In this document: positions 33,150-42,396 of the stretch, one piece after another | Position numbering within the stretch: position 1 is the stretch's first letter | How the letters are laid out: every line of letters starts with the position of its first letter | Source: Thermococcus pacificus | GTDB lineage: Archaea > Methanobacteriota_B > Thermococci > Thermococcales > Thermococcaceae | Length of the DNA stretch: 64,000 nt | Assembly (NCBI RefSeq): GCF_002214485.1 | Contig: NZ_CP015102.1 | Coordinates: 186,001 to 250,000 of the forward strand | Direction of reading: 5' to 3' | The notes under the pieces: model-generated | Told to the model about the DNA's origin: nothing | The model's database searches: none | What the model saw: only the letters and a program-made list of their open reading frames with translations | Position numbers and translations under genes: made by a program

Positions 33150-33167
33150 TTAACCCTGCCGGGTTAA
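33150..33167 (+). promoter_or_regulatory. Inverted repeat directly before hflX
   Basis: TTAACCC-N4-GGGTTAA (33150-33167) ends 10 bases before the hflX ATG, overlapping the zone where a TATA-like CTTATTAA (~33145-33152) and the transcript start should lie. A repressor site for hflX is plausible. Confidence 0.4.
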
Positions 33168-33177
33168 TCTCAATCGA

Positions 33178-34488
33178 ATGAGGGCAATAGGAGTCATAAG
33201 GAAATCCAGGCGGGAGAGGGTTAGCCGGGCCGAGTTCGAGGAGCTCCTCAGGAGCGCCGGCTATGAGGTAGTGGCGATACTCGAGCAGAACCGCGAAGAA
33301 CACCCGAAGTACAACATCGGAAGGGGAAAGCTGGAGGAGCTGAGGGAGCTGGTGAATGAGTTCAAGCCGGATAAAGTCATATTTGCCAACAAGCTCTCCC
33401 CGAGTCAGGCATACAACCTCTGGAAGGAGCTGAAGGTCGAAGTCATAGACCGCTGGCAGCTTGTCCTTGAGATATTCGAGAAGAGGGCCCACTCTACGGA
33501 GGCCAAACTTCAGGTGGAACTCGCCTCACTCCAGTACGAGGTTCCGCTCGTCAAGGAAGCGATAAGGAGGATAAAACTCGGCGACAGGGCCGGCTTCAAG
33601 GGGATGGGTGAATACCAGACCCAGCAGTACCTCAAACACATCCGCTACAGAATGGGAAGAATCCGGAGGGAACTTGAGAGGGTCAAGGCCGACAGGGAAG
33701 TCAAGAGGAAGAGGAGGGAAGAGGTCGGCTTCATACTGCTCGCCCTCGCCGGCTACACGAACGCCGGAAAATCGACGCTACTCAACGCTTTAGCAGGGGA
33801 GGAGATAGAGGCGAGAAACCAGATGTTCACCACCCTGGACACGACCACGAGACGATTCAAGCTCTCCGGGAAGAGAGTGCTCGTTACGGACACCGTTGGC
33901 TTCATCGACGGGCTCCCCCCGTTCATAGTTGAGGCCTTCCACTCGACGCTCGAGGAGATAGTGAAGGCGGACATAATCCTCCTAGTACTCGATGCCAGCG
34001 AGCCATGGGGAGAGATAAGGAGGAAGTTGCTGGCATCACTTCATGTCCTCAGGGAGCTAAAAACGCTCGACAAACCGATGATAGTCGTTCTGAACAAGAG
34101 GGACCTGACGAGCGAGGAGGACATCCTCGACAAGGCGGAGAGGATAAGGGAGATAGTCGAGGAGAGGGGAATAAGCGTTTTTCGCGTTGTCTCAATCTCT
34201 GCCAAGCTCGGTCAGCTCGGGGAGCTCTACGATGCTCTTGAAGAGGTGATACTCACCCTGCCAAAGTACGGGGCTTTCGAGGTAATCGTGAAGGAGCCCG
34301 AGAAGGTTCCCCAGGTCATGGCACTGATAAACGCTATCGGAGACGTCCTGGCGGTCGAGTATGGGGCCGAGACAAGGATAAAAGCGTATGTCCAGACAGG
34401 GATGATAAAAGAGCTGATAAGACTGGGGGTTGAGATAAAACGGCTAGACCAATCCGGCGAAGGCAAAAGCCTTGGAGATGGCCAGTGA
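33178..34488 (+). CDS. hflX: Ribosome-associated GTPase HflX
   Basis: 436 aa. N-terminal HflX domain (residues ~1-180, with YNIGRGKLEELRELV and RAHSTEAKLQVELASLQYE), then a TRAFAC GTPase domain: G1 GYTNAGKST, G2 region FTTLDTTTR, G3 DTVGFIDGLPP, G4 NKRD, and a small C-terminal domain. Binds the 50S subunit and is linked to ribosome rescue and heat stress. No ribosome binding site is seen, so the message may be nearly leaderless. The last 45 bases overlap the 3' end of the convergent phosphate permease gene, an unusually long coding overlap. Confidence 0.95.
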   Translation: MRAIGVIRKSRRERVSRAEFEELLRSAGYEVVAILEQNREEHPKYNIGRGKLEELRELVNEFKPDKVIFANKLSPSQAYNLWKELKVEVIDRWQLVLEIFEKRAHSTEAKLQVELASLQYEVPLVKEAIRRIKLGDRAGFKGMGEYQTQQYLKHIRYRMGRIRRELERVKADREVKRKRREEVGFILLALAGYTNAGKSTLLNALAGEEIEARNQMFTTLDTTTRRFKLSGKRVLVTDTVGFIDGLPPFIVEAFHSTLEEIVKADIILLVLDASEPWGEIRRKLLASLHVLRELKTLDKPMIVVLNKRDLTSEEDILDKAERIREIVEERGISVFRVVSISAKLGQLGELYDALEEVILTLPKYGAFEVIVKEPEKVPQVMALINAIGDVLAVEYGAETRIKAYVQTGMIKELIRLGVEIKRLDQSGEGKSLGDGQ

Positions 34489-35406
34489 TATGAATATCGC
34501 CGTCAGAGGGGTCGCCACCCAGCCGAAGATTATGTCCCTTATCACCGACTTCTTAACACCCTGGCCGGCTAGCAGTCCGACACCCACAACCCCACCCACT
34601 ATTGACTGGCTCGAGCTGACGGGGAGGCCGAAGAAGTTCGCCAGGCTCACCGATATGGCCGAGCCGAACTGTGCCGCGAAGGCCGAAACCGGGCCGAGGG
34701 CGGTTATTTTCTTTCCGACGGTGTGCATGACCGCATAGCTGAACGTGAGGGCACCGGTTGCCAGCGCGAGCGCACCGAAGATGCCCGCCACCTTCGGCTC
34801 CATGAAGCCCGCTCCCACGAGCGGGCCAGAAGCGTTCGCGACCTCGTTCGTACCGAAGTTGAAGGCCATGTACGAGCCGCCCAGGATGGCCAGGGCCTTG
34901 TAGAGTGTCTCGATTGTTGACACGCTCTTGATCCGTGATATCACCCATGAGTAGAACTTGAAAAGAACTATCGCGAATATTCCGGAGAGAATGGGTGAGA
35001 TAACCCACGCGGAGGCTATCTTGGTGAGCGTCCACCAGTTAACTGGGGCGTGGGTGGCGAGGCCGACGCCTATGACGCCCCCGACTATGGCCTGTGTGGT
35101 CGATACGGGCAATCCCTTGACCGTCGCTATTGTAACCCAGACCCCAGCGGCGAGAAGTGCTATAACCGCCATCTCCATCGTTAGATGGCCCTCGGGTACT
35201 ATGCCCTTGCCAACGGTCTTCATGACCTTGTAGCCCTGCAGGTACGCCCCCATGAGGACGAATATTGCTATCGTCAGGGTCGCCTGGCGGAAGCTGAGTA
35301 TGCCTGCACCAACGGCGGTTCCCATCGCGTTGGCGGAGTCGTTGGAGCCTATGTTCCATGCGATGTAGAACGCCACCGCCACCGCTGCGAGCTCCAGTCC
35401 CTCCAT
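34444..35406 (-). CDS. Pit-family inorganic phosphate permease
   Basis: 320 aa, ~10 membrane helices. PiT/PHO4 family with duplicated signatures: WNIGSNDSANAMGTAVGAG in the first half and FNFGTNEVANASGPLVGAG in the second, plus GLPVSTTQAIVGGVIG and GLPVSSSQSIVGGVVG. Cation-coupled phosphate uptake. I chose the ATG at 35406 with GGTGGTGACC upstream; an ORF start at 35520 would add 38 hydrophilic residues before the first helix. Upstream is a TATA-rich region (minus, ~35420-35440) with short palindromes such as ACTATATAGT. The DUF47 regulator of such permeases is at 25923-26570. Confidence 0.93.
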   Translation of the reverse strand: MEGLELAAVAVAFYIAWNIGSNDSANAMGTAVGAGILSFRQATLTIAIFVLMGAYLQGYKVMKTVGKGIVPEGHLTMEMAVIALLAAGVWVTIATVKGLPVSTTQAIVGGVIGVGLATHAPVNWWTLTKIASAWVISPILSGIFAIVLFKFYSWVISRIKSVSTIETLYKALAILGGSYMAFNFGTNEVANASGPLVGAGFMEPKVAGIFGALALATGALTFSYAVMHTVGKKITALGPVSAFAAQFGSAISVSLANFFGLPVSSSQSIVGGVVGVGLLAGQGVKKSVIRDIIFGWVATPLTAIFISLAISKAFAFAGLV

Positions 35407-35574
35407 GGTCACCACCACTATATAGTCTATATATCGGCCTATAGCATGGGAGCTTAAAAATCTAGTGGGTGAAGTTTTTTTGAGAAATGATGCCCGCTTT
35501 TTACCATTGGCGACTGACAACGTTCATCTCTACCCAAAGACAGCTGCCGAAGGGAGCTTAGGACAATACCGAAA

Positions 35575-35621
35575 CTTAAATAAATGTATTGGATGAATAA
35601 ACTTTGACAAATTTGAGGAGG
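35575..35621 (+). promoter_or_regulatory. Promoter and ribosome binding site of the por/vor operon
   Basis: ACTTAAATAAA (35575-35585) is a good TATA box; the transcript should start near 35605-35610. GAGGAGG (35615-35621) is a strong ribosome binding site nine bases before the porG ATG at 35630. No TGM is seen here. Confidence 0.65.
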
Positions 35622-35629
35622 CATGAAGA

Positions 35630-36187
35630 ATGATCGAGATTCGTTTTCACGGTAGAGGTGGACAGGGTGCAGTTACTGCCGCCAACATTTTAGCCTCAGC
35701 AGCCTTCAAGAGTGGCAAATACGTCCAGGCGTTCCCGTTCTTCGGCGTTGAGAGGCGTGGAGCGCCGGTTACGGCCTTCACCAGGATCGACGAGAAGCCG
35801 ATCAGGATAAAGACCCAGATCTACGAGCCGGACATCGTCGTCGTCCTCGACCCAAGTCTTCTTGACACGGTCGACGTCACCGCCGGCCTGAAGGACAACG
35901 GAATAGTCATTGTCAACACCGAGAAGAGCAAGGAAGAGGTCCTTGAGAAACTCAAGAAGAAGCCGGCAAAGCTGGCCCTCGTCGACGCTACCACCATAGC
36001 CCTCGAAATACTCGGACTGCCCATCACCAACACGGCAATCCTCGGTGCCGTTGCCAAGGCCACTGGAATAGTCGAGCTTGACCACGTCAAGGAAGCCATC
36101 CAGGAGACCTTCTCAGGAGCGCTCGGCGAGAAGAACGCCAAGGCTGCAGAGGAGTCCTTCAACAGGACAGTCATCTACGAGCTCTGA
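35630..36187 (+). CDS. porG: 2-oxoacid:ferredoxin oxidoreductase, shared gamma subunit
   Basis: 185 aa. Gamma chain of pyruvate (POR) and 2-ketoisovalerate (VOR) ferredoxin oxidoreductases; in Pyrococcus/Thermococcus one gamma gene serves both enzymes. Family blocks: [24 protein letters not shown] at the start, [19 protein letters not shown], and the Rossmann-like middle. First gene of the seven-gene cluster porG-vorD-vorA-vorB-porD-porA-porB, all plus strand. The enzymes oxidise pyruvate and branched-chain 2-oxoacids to acyl-CoA and reduce ferredoxin in the cytoplasm. Confidence 0.96.
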
Positions 36188-36228
36188 TTTTCTTTCCCTT
36201 CCTTAACCCTGAACGGGTGGTGATAAAG

Positions 36229-36546
36229 TTGAACACGTTGTTTGGCGAAAGGAAAGAGGGGGCCACCAAAATCGTCCTTACAAAGGTGGATGAGTATCCA
36301 GAGGCCCCGATAAGTCTTGGGACTACTTTGAGCAACTTCACAGGTGACTGGAGGACGTTCATACCGATAGTCGACGAGAGCAAGTGTGTCAAGTGCTACA
36401 TATGCTGGAAGTTCTGTCCGGAGCCGGCCATCTACATAAAGGAAGACGGCTACGTCGCGGTTGACTACGACTACTGTAAGGGCTGCGGCATCTGTGCGAA
36501 CGAGTGCCCGACCAAGGCGATAACCATGGAGAAAGAGGAGAAGTGA
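36229..36546 (+). CDS. vorD: 2-ketoisovalerate ferredoxin oxidoreductase, delta subunit
   Basis: 105 aa. Two 4Fe-4S binding motifs: CVKCYICWKFCPEP and CKGCGICANECPTK, forming an 8Fe ferredoxin-like subunit that passes electrons from the TPP site to ferredoxin. I chose the TTG at 36229 because GGTGATAAAG precedes it and the resulting start MNTLFGERKEG matches my memory of the Pyrococcus VorD start; GTG codons at 36217/36220 overlap the ribosome binding site. Located between the shared gamma gene and vorA. Confidence 0.93.
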   Translation: MNTLFGERKEGATKIVLTKVDEYPEAPISLGTTLSNFTGDWRTFIPIVDESKCVKCYICWKFCPEPAIYIKEDGYVAVDYDYCKGCGICANECPTKAITMEKEEK

Positions 36547-36556
36547 GGTGTTGGGC

Positions 36557-37741
36557 ATGGAGTACAAACCCATTAGAAAGGTTGTGAGCGGCAACTACGC
36601 GGCCGCTTACGCTGCCAAGCATGCTCGCGTTCAGGTCGTTGCGGCTTACCCCATAACACCCCAGACGAGCATCATCGAGAAGATAGCCGAGTTCATAGCC
36701 AACGGCGAGGCCGACATCCAGTACGTTCCCGTCGAGAGCGAGCACTCAGCTATGGCAGCCTGTATAGGCGCCTCGGCGGCTGGAGCCAGGGCCTTCACGG
36801 CCACCTCGGCCCAGGGTCTCGCTTTGATGCACGAGATGCTTCACTGGGCGAGCGGCGCGAGGCTTCCAGTTGTCATGGTCGATGTTAACCGTGCCATGGC
36901 TCCCCCGTGGAGCGTCTGGGACGACCAGACGGACTCACTCGCCCAGAGGGACACCGGCTGGCTTCAGTTCTACGCCGAGAACAACCAGGAGGTTTACGAC
37001 GGTGTCCTAATGGCCTTCAAGGTGGCGGAGACCGTTAACGTCCCGGCAATGGTCATCGAGAGCGCTTTCATCCTGAGCCACACCTACGACGTCGTTGAGA
37101 TGATCCCGCAGGAGCTCGTCGACGAGTTCCTCCCGCCGAGGGAGCCCCTCTACGACCTCGCGAACTTCGAGAAGCCCTTCTCAGTCGGCGCCCTCGGAAC
37201 CCCCGCGGACTACTACGAGTTCCGCTACAAGCTCGCGAAAGCCCACGAGGAGGCAAAGAAAGTCATCAAAGAAGTCGGTAAGGAGTTCGGCGAGCGCTTT
37301 GGAAGAGACTACAGCCAGATGATAGAGACTTACCGGACGGACGATGCCGACTTCGTCTTCATGGGCATGGGCTCGCTCATGGGAACCGTCAAGCAGGCAG
37401 TTGACGTTCTCAGGGAGGAGGGCTACAAGGTTGGAGCCGCTAAGGTCCGCTGGTTCAGGCCATTCCCGAAGGAGGAGCTCTACGAGCTGGCAAAGAACGT
37501 CGACGGAATAGCTGTCCTCGACAGGAACTTCTCCTTCGGCCAGGAGGGTATACTCTTCAACGAGGCCAAGGGAGCCCTCTACAACACCGGTGCAAAGCCG
37601 CTGATGAAGAACTACATCGTCGGACTCGGAGGAAGGGACTTCACGGTCAACGACGTCAGGAAGATAGCCGAGAACATGAAGGCCATAATCGAGAAGGGAG
37701 AGCTCGATGTAGAGGTGGACTGGTACCACCTTAAGAGGTGA
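36557..37741 (+). CDS. vorA: 2-ketoisovalerate ferredoxin oxidoreductase, alpha subunit
   Basis: 394 aa. Pyrimidine-binding and substrate domain of [76 protein letters not shown], and the C-terminal KVRWFRPFPKEEL. Start is the ATG at 36557 after GAGGTGTTGGGC; an upstream GTG (36548) is inside the ribosome binding site. Closely related in sequence to porA downstream, evidence of operon-level duplication. Ends in a 4-base zone shared with the vorB leader. Confidence 0.96.
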   Translation: MEYKPIRKVVSGNYAAAYAAKHARVQVVAAYPITPQTSIIEKIAEFIANGEADIQYVPVESEHSAMAACIGASAAGARAFTATSAQGLALMHEMLHWASGARLPVVMVDVNRAMAPPWSVWDDQTDSLAQRDTGWLQFYAENNQEVYDGVLMAFKVAETVNVPAMVIESAFILSHTYDVVEMIPQELVDEFLPPREPLYDLANFEKPFSVGALGTPADYYEFRYKLAKAHEEAKKVIKEVGKEFGERFGRDYSQMIETYRTDDADFVFMGMGSLMGTVKQAVDVLREEGYKVGAAKVRWFRPFPKEELYELAKNVDGIAVLDRNFSFGQEGILFNEAKGALYNTGAKPLMKNYIVGLGGRDFTVNDVRKIAENMKAIIEKGELDVEVDWYHLKR

Positions 37742-37746
37742 GAAAG

Positions 37747-38682
37747 ATGGAGATTCCCGAGAACGTTAAGAAGAGGCTCAGCCTTCCCGCGGAGGAGCAC
37801 TTTTACGCCGGCCACACCGCCTGCCAGGGCTGTGGTGCCGCCCTTGGGCTGAGGTACGTGCTGAAGGCCTACGGTAGGAAGACGATATTCACAATCCCCG
37901 CCTGCTGTTCAACTATCATCGCCGGTGCCTGGCCCTACAACACCCTCGATGCTAACCTCTTCCACACTGCCTTTGAGACAACCGGTGCTGTGCTCGGTGG
38001 CATCGAGGCCGCTTTAAAGGCCAGGGGTATCAAGGTCAAGGGAGAAGACGGTGTCATGGTCGTCGGCTGGGCCGGCGACGGTGGTACGGCTGACATAGGC
38101 CTTCAGGCCTTGAGCGGTTTCCTTGAGAGGGGTCACGACGCGCTCTACATCATGTACGACAACGAGGCCTACATGAACACCGGAATCCAGAGGAGCTCTT
38201 CAACCCCGTTCGGAGCTTGGACGACCAACACACCCGGAGGAAAGAAGCACTTCCTTGAAAAGAGGCACAAGAAGAAGGTCATCGACATCGTTATAGCCCA
38301 CGAAATTCCCTACGCGGCAACGGCGAGCGTTGCCTATCCCGAGGACTTCATTAGGAAGCTCAAGAAGGCCCAGAAGACACCCGGCCCGAGCTTCATCCAG
38401 CTCTTCGCGCCGTGCCCAACCGGCTGGAGAAGCCCAACCGACAAGAGCATCGAGCTAGCTCGTCTGGCAGTCCAGACAGCATACTTCCCGCTCTTCGAGT
38501 ACGAGAACGGAAAATACAAGATAAATATGCCGTCAACGAAGAAGGAGCCGAAGCCCATAGAGGAGTTCCTAAAACTCCAGGGCAGGTTCAAGTACATGAC
38601 CAAGGAGGACATCGAAGTTCTCCAGCAGTGGGTCAACCGCGAGTGGGAGAAGCTCAAGAAGCTCGCTGAGGTCTTTGGCTGA
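37747..38682 (+). CDS. vorB: 2-ketoisovalerate ferredoxin oxidoreductase, beta subunit
   Basis: 311 aa. TPP-binding subunit: HTACQGCGAALGLRYVL (cluster cysteines and pyrophosphate region), the TPP motif [37 protein letters not shown], and CPTGWR near the end. With a third and fourth Cys it holds the proximal 4Fe-4S cluster. Start is the ATG at 37747 after GGTGAGAAAG. Followed by T-rich sequence and a TATA-like AAGTTTAAG (~38711), which may give the por half its own promoter. Confidence 0.96.
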   Translation: MEIPENVKKRLSLPAEEHFYAGHTACQGCGAALGLRYVLKAYGRKTIFTIPACCSTIIAGAWPYNTLDANLFHTAFETTGAVLGGIEAALKARGIKVKGEDGVMVVGWAGDGGTADIGLQALSGFLERGHDALYIMYDNEAYMNTGIQRSSSTPFGAWTTNTPGGKKHFLEKRHKKKVIDIVIAHEIPYAATASVAYPEDFIRKLKKAQKTPGPSFIQLFAPCPTGWRSPTDKSIELARLAVQTAYFPLFEYENGKYKINMPSTKKEPKPIEEFLKLQGRFKYMTKEDIEVLQQWVNREWEKLKKLAEVFG

Positions 38683-38750
38683 CCCTTTCGTTTCATTTTG
38701 TCCACGCAAAGTTTAAGTTTCAAGCTGATAACTCACCAGAGGTGATACAT

Positions 38751-39068
38751 ATGGCTGAGAGCCCGTTTAAGGCCGACATTGAGAGGGTTCAGAAGGAGTA
38801 TAGCGAAAAGATGACGCCCGGAGCGATAGCAACCATACCGGGAAGCAGCGTCATAAACAAGACCGGCTCCTGGAGGGTTTTCATGCCCGAGTTCAACAGG
38901 GACAAGTGCGTCCGCTGCTACCTCTGCTACGTCTACTGCCCGGAGCCGGCCATCTACCTCGACGAGGAGAACTACCCCGTCTTCGACTACGACTACTGTA
39001 AGGGCTGTGGTGTCTGCGCAAACGAGTGCCCGGTTGAGGCCATAGTTATGGTTAGGGAGACCAAGTGA
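38751..39068 (+). CDS. porD: Pyruvate ferredoxin oxidoreductase, delta subunit
   Basis: 105 aa. Paralogue of VorD with two 4Fe-4S motifs, CVRCYLCYVYCPEP and CKGCGVCANECPVE, and the POR-type start MAESPFKADIERVQKEYSEKMTPGAIA. The ATG at 38751 follows GAGGTGATACAT. It is 68 bases after vorB, the largest gap inside the cluster, consistent with a second promoter. Confidence 0.95.
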   Translation: MAESPFKADIERVQKEYSEKMTPGAIATIPGSSVINKTGSWRVFMPEFNRDKCVRCYLCYVYCPEPAIYLDEENYPVFDYDYCKGCGVCANECPVEAIVMVRETK

Positions 39069-39079
39069 GGTGATGAAAA

Positions 39080-40264
39080 ATGCCGATTAGGACCGTTATG
39101 AAGGCAAACGAAGCGGCCGCCTGGGCGGCTAAGCTCGCAAAGCCGAAAGTTATAGCCGCGTTCCCCATTACGCCGTCAACCCTCGTCCCGGAGAAGATAA
39201 GTGAGTTCGTCGCCGATGGAGAGCTCGACGCCGAGTTCATCAAGGTCGAGAGCGAGCACTCAGCGATTTCGGCCTGTGTTGGTGCCTCAGCGGCTGGCGT
39301 CAGAACCTTCACGGCAACGGCCTCCCAGGGTCTCGCTTTGATGCACGAGATACTCTTCATCGCCGCAGGAATGCGCCTTCCGATAGTCATTGCCGTTGGA
39401 AACCGTGCACTCAGCGCCCCGATCAACATCTGGAACGACTGGCAGGACACCATAAGCGAGCGCGACACCGGATGGCTCCAGTTCTACGCCGAGAACAACC
39501 AGGAAGCCCTTGACCTTATACTCATGGCCTTCAAAGTCGCTGAAGACGAGAGGGTTCTCCTCCCTGCCATGGTCGGCTTCGACGCGTTCATATTGACCCA
39601 CACCGTCGAGCCCGTCGAGATACCTGACCAGGAGGTCGTTGACGAGTTCCTCGGCGAGTACGAGCCAAAGCACGCCTACCTCGACCCTGCCAGGCCGATA
39701 ACCCAGGGTACGCTTGCCTTCCCGGCCCACTACATGGAAGCTAGATACACTGTCTGGGAGGCCAACGAGAACGCCAAGAAGGTCATCGACGAGGTCTTTG
39801 CCGAGTTCGAGAAGAAGTTTGGAAGGAAGTACCAGAAGATAGAGGAGTACAGAACTGAGGACGCCGAGATAATCTTCGTCACCATGGGTTCCTTAGCTGG
39901 AACCGTCAAGGAGTACGTCGACCACCTCCGCGAGAAGGGAATCAAGGCTGGTGCCGCTAAGCTCACCGTTTACCGCCCGTTCCCGACCGAAGAAGTTAGG
40001 GAGCTTGCAAAGAAGGCCAAGGTTCTCGCGCTCCTCGAGAAGAACGTCACCTTCAGCGTCGGCGGAGCCCTCTTCCAGGACTTCAGCAGGGCACTCGTCA
40101 ACCAGAAGGAGAAGCCGATACTCGTTGACTTCATCCTCGGCCTCGGCGGCAGGGACGTCACCTTCAAGGAACTCGACGAGGTTCTTGAGATCAGCAAGAA
40201 GGCCCTCGCCGGAGAGGAGTTTGATGAAGTCAACTGGATTGGACTGAGGAAGGAGATACTGTGA
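39080..40264 (+). CDS. porA: Pyruvate ferredoxin oxidoreductase, alpha subunit
   Basis: 394 aa. Same domain plan as Vor[55 protein letters not shown] and [12 protein letters not shown]. Together with beta, gamma and delta it oxidises pyruvate to acetyl-CoA and CO2, reducing ferredoxin. Ribosome binding site GAGGTGATGAAA before the ATG. Eleven bases after porD and followed closely by porB. Confidence 0.96.
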   Translation: MPIRTVMKANEAAAWAAKLAKPKVIAAFPITPSTLVPEKISEFVADGELDAEFIKVESEHSAISACVGASAAGVRTFTATASQGLALMHEILFIAAGMRLPIVIAVGNRALSAPINIWNDWQDTISERDTGWLQFYAENNQEALDLILMAFKVAEDERVLLPAMVGFDAFILTHTVEPVEIPDQEVVDEFLGEYEPKHAYLDPARPITQGTLAFPAHYMEARYTVWEANENAKKVIDEVFAEFEKKFGRKYQKIEEYRTEDAEIIFVTMGSLAGTVKEYVDHLREKGIKAGAAKLTVYRPFPTEEVRELAKKAKVLALLEKNVTFSVGGALFQDFSRALVNQKEKPILVDFILGLGGRDVTFKELDEVLEISKKALAGEEFDEVNWIGLRKEIL

Positions 40265-40274
40265 GGTGAGGAAG

Positions 40275-41270
40275 ATGGCCGTTAGGAAGCCCCCGATTAC
40301 CACTCGCGAGTACTGGGCACCCGGACACGCCGCCTGTGCCGGCTGTGGGTGTGCTACTGCTCTCAAATTAGCTACCAAGGCCTTCAGCGAGGCCATGGAG
40401 GAGAAGTACGGCGATCCGAACGCCTTCGCCATAGCCCAGGCAACCGGATGTATGGAAGTCGTCAGCGCAGTCTTCCCGTACACCGCCTGGAAGGTCCCGT
40501 GGGTTCATGTGGCTTTCGAGAACGCGGCAGCAGCTGCCAGCGGTGTTGAAGCTGCCTGGAAGAAGCTCGGCAGGAAGGGCAAGATACTCGCCATAGGCGG
40601 TGACGGTGGTACGGCAGACATAGGTATGCAGGCCCTCAGCGGTATGCTCGAGCGCTGGCACAACGCGGTTTACCTCATGTACGACAACGAGGCCTACATG
40701 AACACCGGAATCCAGAGGTCAAGTTCAACTCCATACGGTGCCTGGACCACAACCTCACCGCCGGGCAAGTACTCCATCGGTGAGGACAAGCCCAAGAAGT
40801 GGGTCGCCCTCATCGCTGCCGCCCACCAGGTGCCCTACGTCGCCACCGCGAGCATAGGCAACCCCTTCGACTTCGTCAAGAAGATGAAGACTGCAGCGAA
40901 GGTCGACGGTCCAGCATTCGTCCAGGTTCACTGCACCTGCCCGACCGGATGGAAGAGCCCGCTCGAGAAGGGCGTTGAAATAGCTCGCCTCGCCATCGAG
41001 ACCGGTGTCTGGCCGCTCTTCGAGATCGAGAACGGCGACTTCTTCAACATCAAGATACAGGCACCGGGAGGAGGCGCCAAGGTCAAGCGCGAGGGAGGAA
41101 GGGTCGTAGCTATCGAGTTCAAGAAGCCCATTGAGGAGTACCTCAAGCTCCAGGGCAGGTTCAAGCACCTCTTCAAACAGCCCGAGGCAATAGACCAGCT
41201 CAGGGAGCAGATAAAGGCCATGTGGAAGACCCTCGGTGTCGAAGTCACCCTCCCGAAGCCGGAGGAGTGA
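40275..41270 (+). CDS. porB: Pyruvate ferredoxin oxidoreductase, beta subunit
   Basis: 331 aa. TPP-binding chain: [16 protein letters not shown] (cluster Cys), QATGCMEVV, the TPP motif [37 protein letters not shown], and CTCPTGWKS. Slightly longer at the C-terminus than VorB. Start ATG at 40275 after GAGGTGAGGAAG. Last gene of the cluster; a T-rich terminator follows. Region of near-identity to vorB around the TPP motif suggests recent or conversion-maintained similarity. Confidence 0.96.
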   Translation: MAVRKPPITTREYWAPGHAACAGCGCATALKLATKAFSEAMEEKYGDPNAFAIAQATGCMEVVSAVFPYTAWKVPWVHVAFENAAAAASGVEAAWKKLGRKGKILAIGGDGGTADIGMQALSGMLERWHNAVYLMYDNEAYMNTGIQRSSSTPYGAWTTTSPPGKYSIGEDKPKKWVALIAAAHQVPYVATASIGNPFDFVKKMKTAAKVDGPAFVQVHCTCPTGWKSPLEKGVEIARLAIETGVWPLFEIENGDFFNIKIQAPGGGAKVKREGGRVVAIEFKKPIEEYLKLQGRFKHLFKQPEAIDQLREQIKAMWKTLGVEVTLPKPEE

Positions 41271-41292
41271 TTTTCCCTGTTTTTCATTTTCA
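41271..41292 (+). terminator. T-rich terminator after porB
   Basis: The sequence right after the stop reads TTTTCCCTGTTTTTCATTTTC, three T runs on the transcribed plus strand, typical of archaeal termination. It separates the por/vor operon from the Mrp/NBP35 gene, which has its own promoter. Confidence 0.55.
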
Positions 41293-41314
41293 AACTACAG
41301 ATCCACCCATAAAC

Positions 41315-41381
41315 TACCCATATGTGGGTAACACTGTCAATTTTCTGGGCAAAGCTTTTAAGTCCCTTAGGCCAACCTAAG
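41315..41381 (+). promoter_or_regulatory. Mrp/NBP35 promoter with two inverted repeats
   Basis: TACCCA-N4-TGGGTA lies at 41315-41330, upstream of the TATA box AGCTTTTAAG (41353-41362). CTTAGG-CCAA-CCTAAG lies at 41366-41381, between the TATA box and the predicted transcript start, two bases before the ribosome binding site GGAGGTG (41384-41390). One upstream and one downstream palindrome suggest both activator-type and repressor-type sites. No regulator is assigned. Confidence 0.5.
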
Positions 41382-41396
41382 CCGGAGGTGTTTGAA

Positions 41397-42290
41397 ATGA
41401 CGATCAAAGCTCCCACGCTCAACATAGGCGGTCTCGGTGCTGATCCGCTCACCCAGAGGATAAGCGAGAAGCAGACGAAGTGGAAGTACAAGATAGCCGT
41501 CCTGAGCGGCAAGGGCGGCGTTGGAAAGAGCACCGTCGCCGTCAACCTCGCTACGGCCCTTGCTAAGAAGGGCTACTTCGTTGGAATCCTTGATGCAGAC
41601 ATACACGGCCCGAACGTGGCGAAGATGCTCGGCGTTGACAGGGCCGATGTTCTCGCGGAGAAGCTTGAGGACGGAAGGTTCGAGATGATACCGCCGATGA
41701 ACGACTTCATGGGACAGACGACCCCGATCAAGATCATGAGCATGGGGTTCCTGGTTCCTGAGGATCAGCCCATCATCTGGCGCGGAAGCCTCGTCACTAA
41801 GGCAATAAAGCAGCTCCTCGGCGACGTCAAGTGGGGTGAGCTTGACTTCATGATAATAGACTTCCCGCCGGGAACGGGCGACGAGATACTCACCGTCACC
41901 CAGAGCCTCAAGCTCGATGCGGCTGTGATAGTCACCACCCCGCAGGAGGTAGCGCTCCTCGACACTGGCAAAGCCGTCAACATGATGAAGAAGATGGAAG
42001 TGCCTTACATAGCAGTGGTGGAGAACATGAGCTACCTCATCTGCCCGCACTGCGGCAATGAGATAGACCTCTTCGGAAAGGGCGGCGGCAGGAAGCTCGC
42101 CGAGAAGGAGGGCGTTGACTTCCTCGGTGAGATCCCGATAGACCTCAAGGCGAGGGAAGCGAGCGACGCTGGAATCCCGATAGTCCTCTACGAGGACACC
42201 GTCGCGGCCAAGGCCTTCATGGAGATAATCGACAAACTGGTTAAGAAGCTCGAAGAAATGAAAGATGACACTGGCTCTGAGTCTGAATGA
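41397..42290 (+). CDS. Mrp/NBP35-family iron-sulfur carrier ATPase
   Basis: 297 aa. P-loop ATPase of the MinD/Mrp group: deviant Walker A GKGGVGKST at residues 38-46, DADIHGPN (A'), DFPPGTGDE (Walker B region) and the CPHC pair near residue 215 that binds a bridging 4Fe-4S cluster in the dimer. It inserts or carries clusters to apo-proteins, which suits its place directly after the ferredoxin oxidoreductase operon. Start at ATG 41397 with GGAGGTG upstream; an ORF start at 41322 would lie before the promoter's TATA box. Confidence 0.93.
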   Translation: MTIKAPTLNIGGLGADPLTQRISEKQTKWKYKIAVLSGKGGVGKSTVAVNLATALAKKGYFVGILDADIHGPNVAKMLGVDRADVLAEKLEDGRFEMIPPMNDFMGQTTPIKIMSMGFLVPEDQPIIWRGSLVTKAIKQLLGDVKWGELDFMIIDFPPGTGDEILTVTQSLKLDAAVIVTTPQEVALLDTGKAVNMMKKMEVPYIAVVENMSYLICPHCGNEIDLFGKGGGRKLAEKEGVDFLGEIPIDLKAREASDAGIPIVLYEDTVAAKAFMEIIDKLVKKLEEMKDDTGSESE

Positions 42291-42396
42291 GCCCCTTGAT
42301 CCCTTTTTAAATTTCCACTGCGGGACGATGGGACCGTGCTGGGCTGGCTACATTAACTTTTTAACCATACATGGGTATCCTTCCGGGAGGGAGAGC

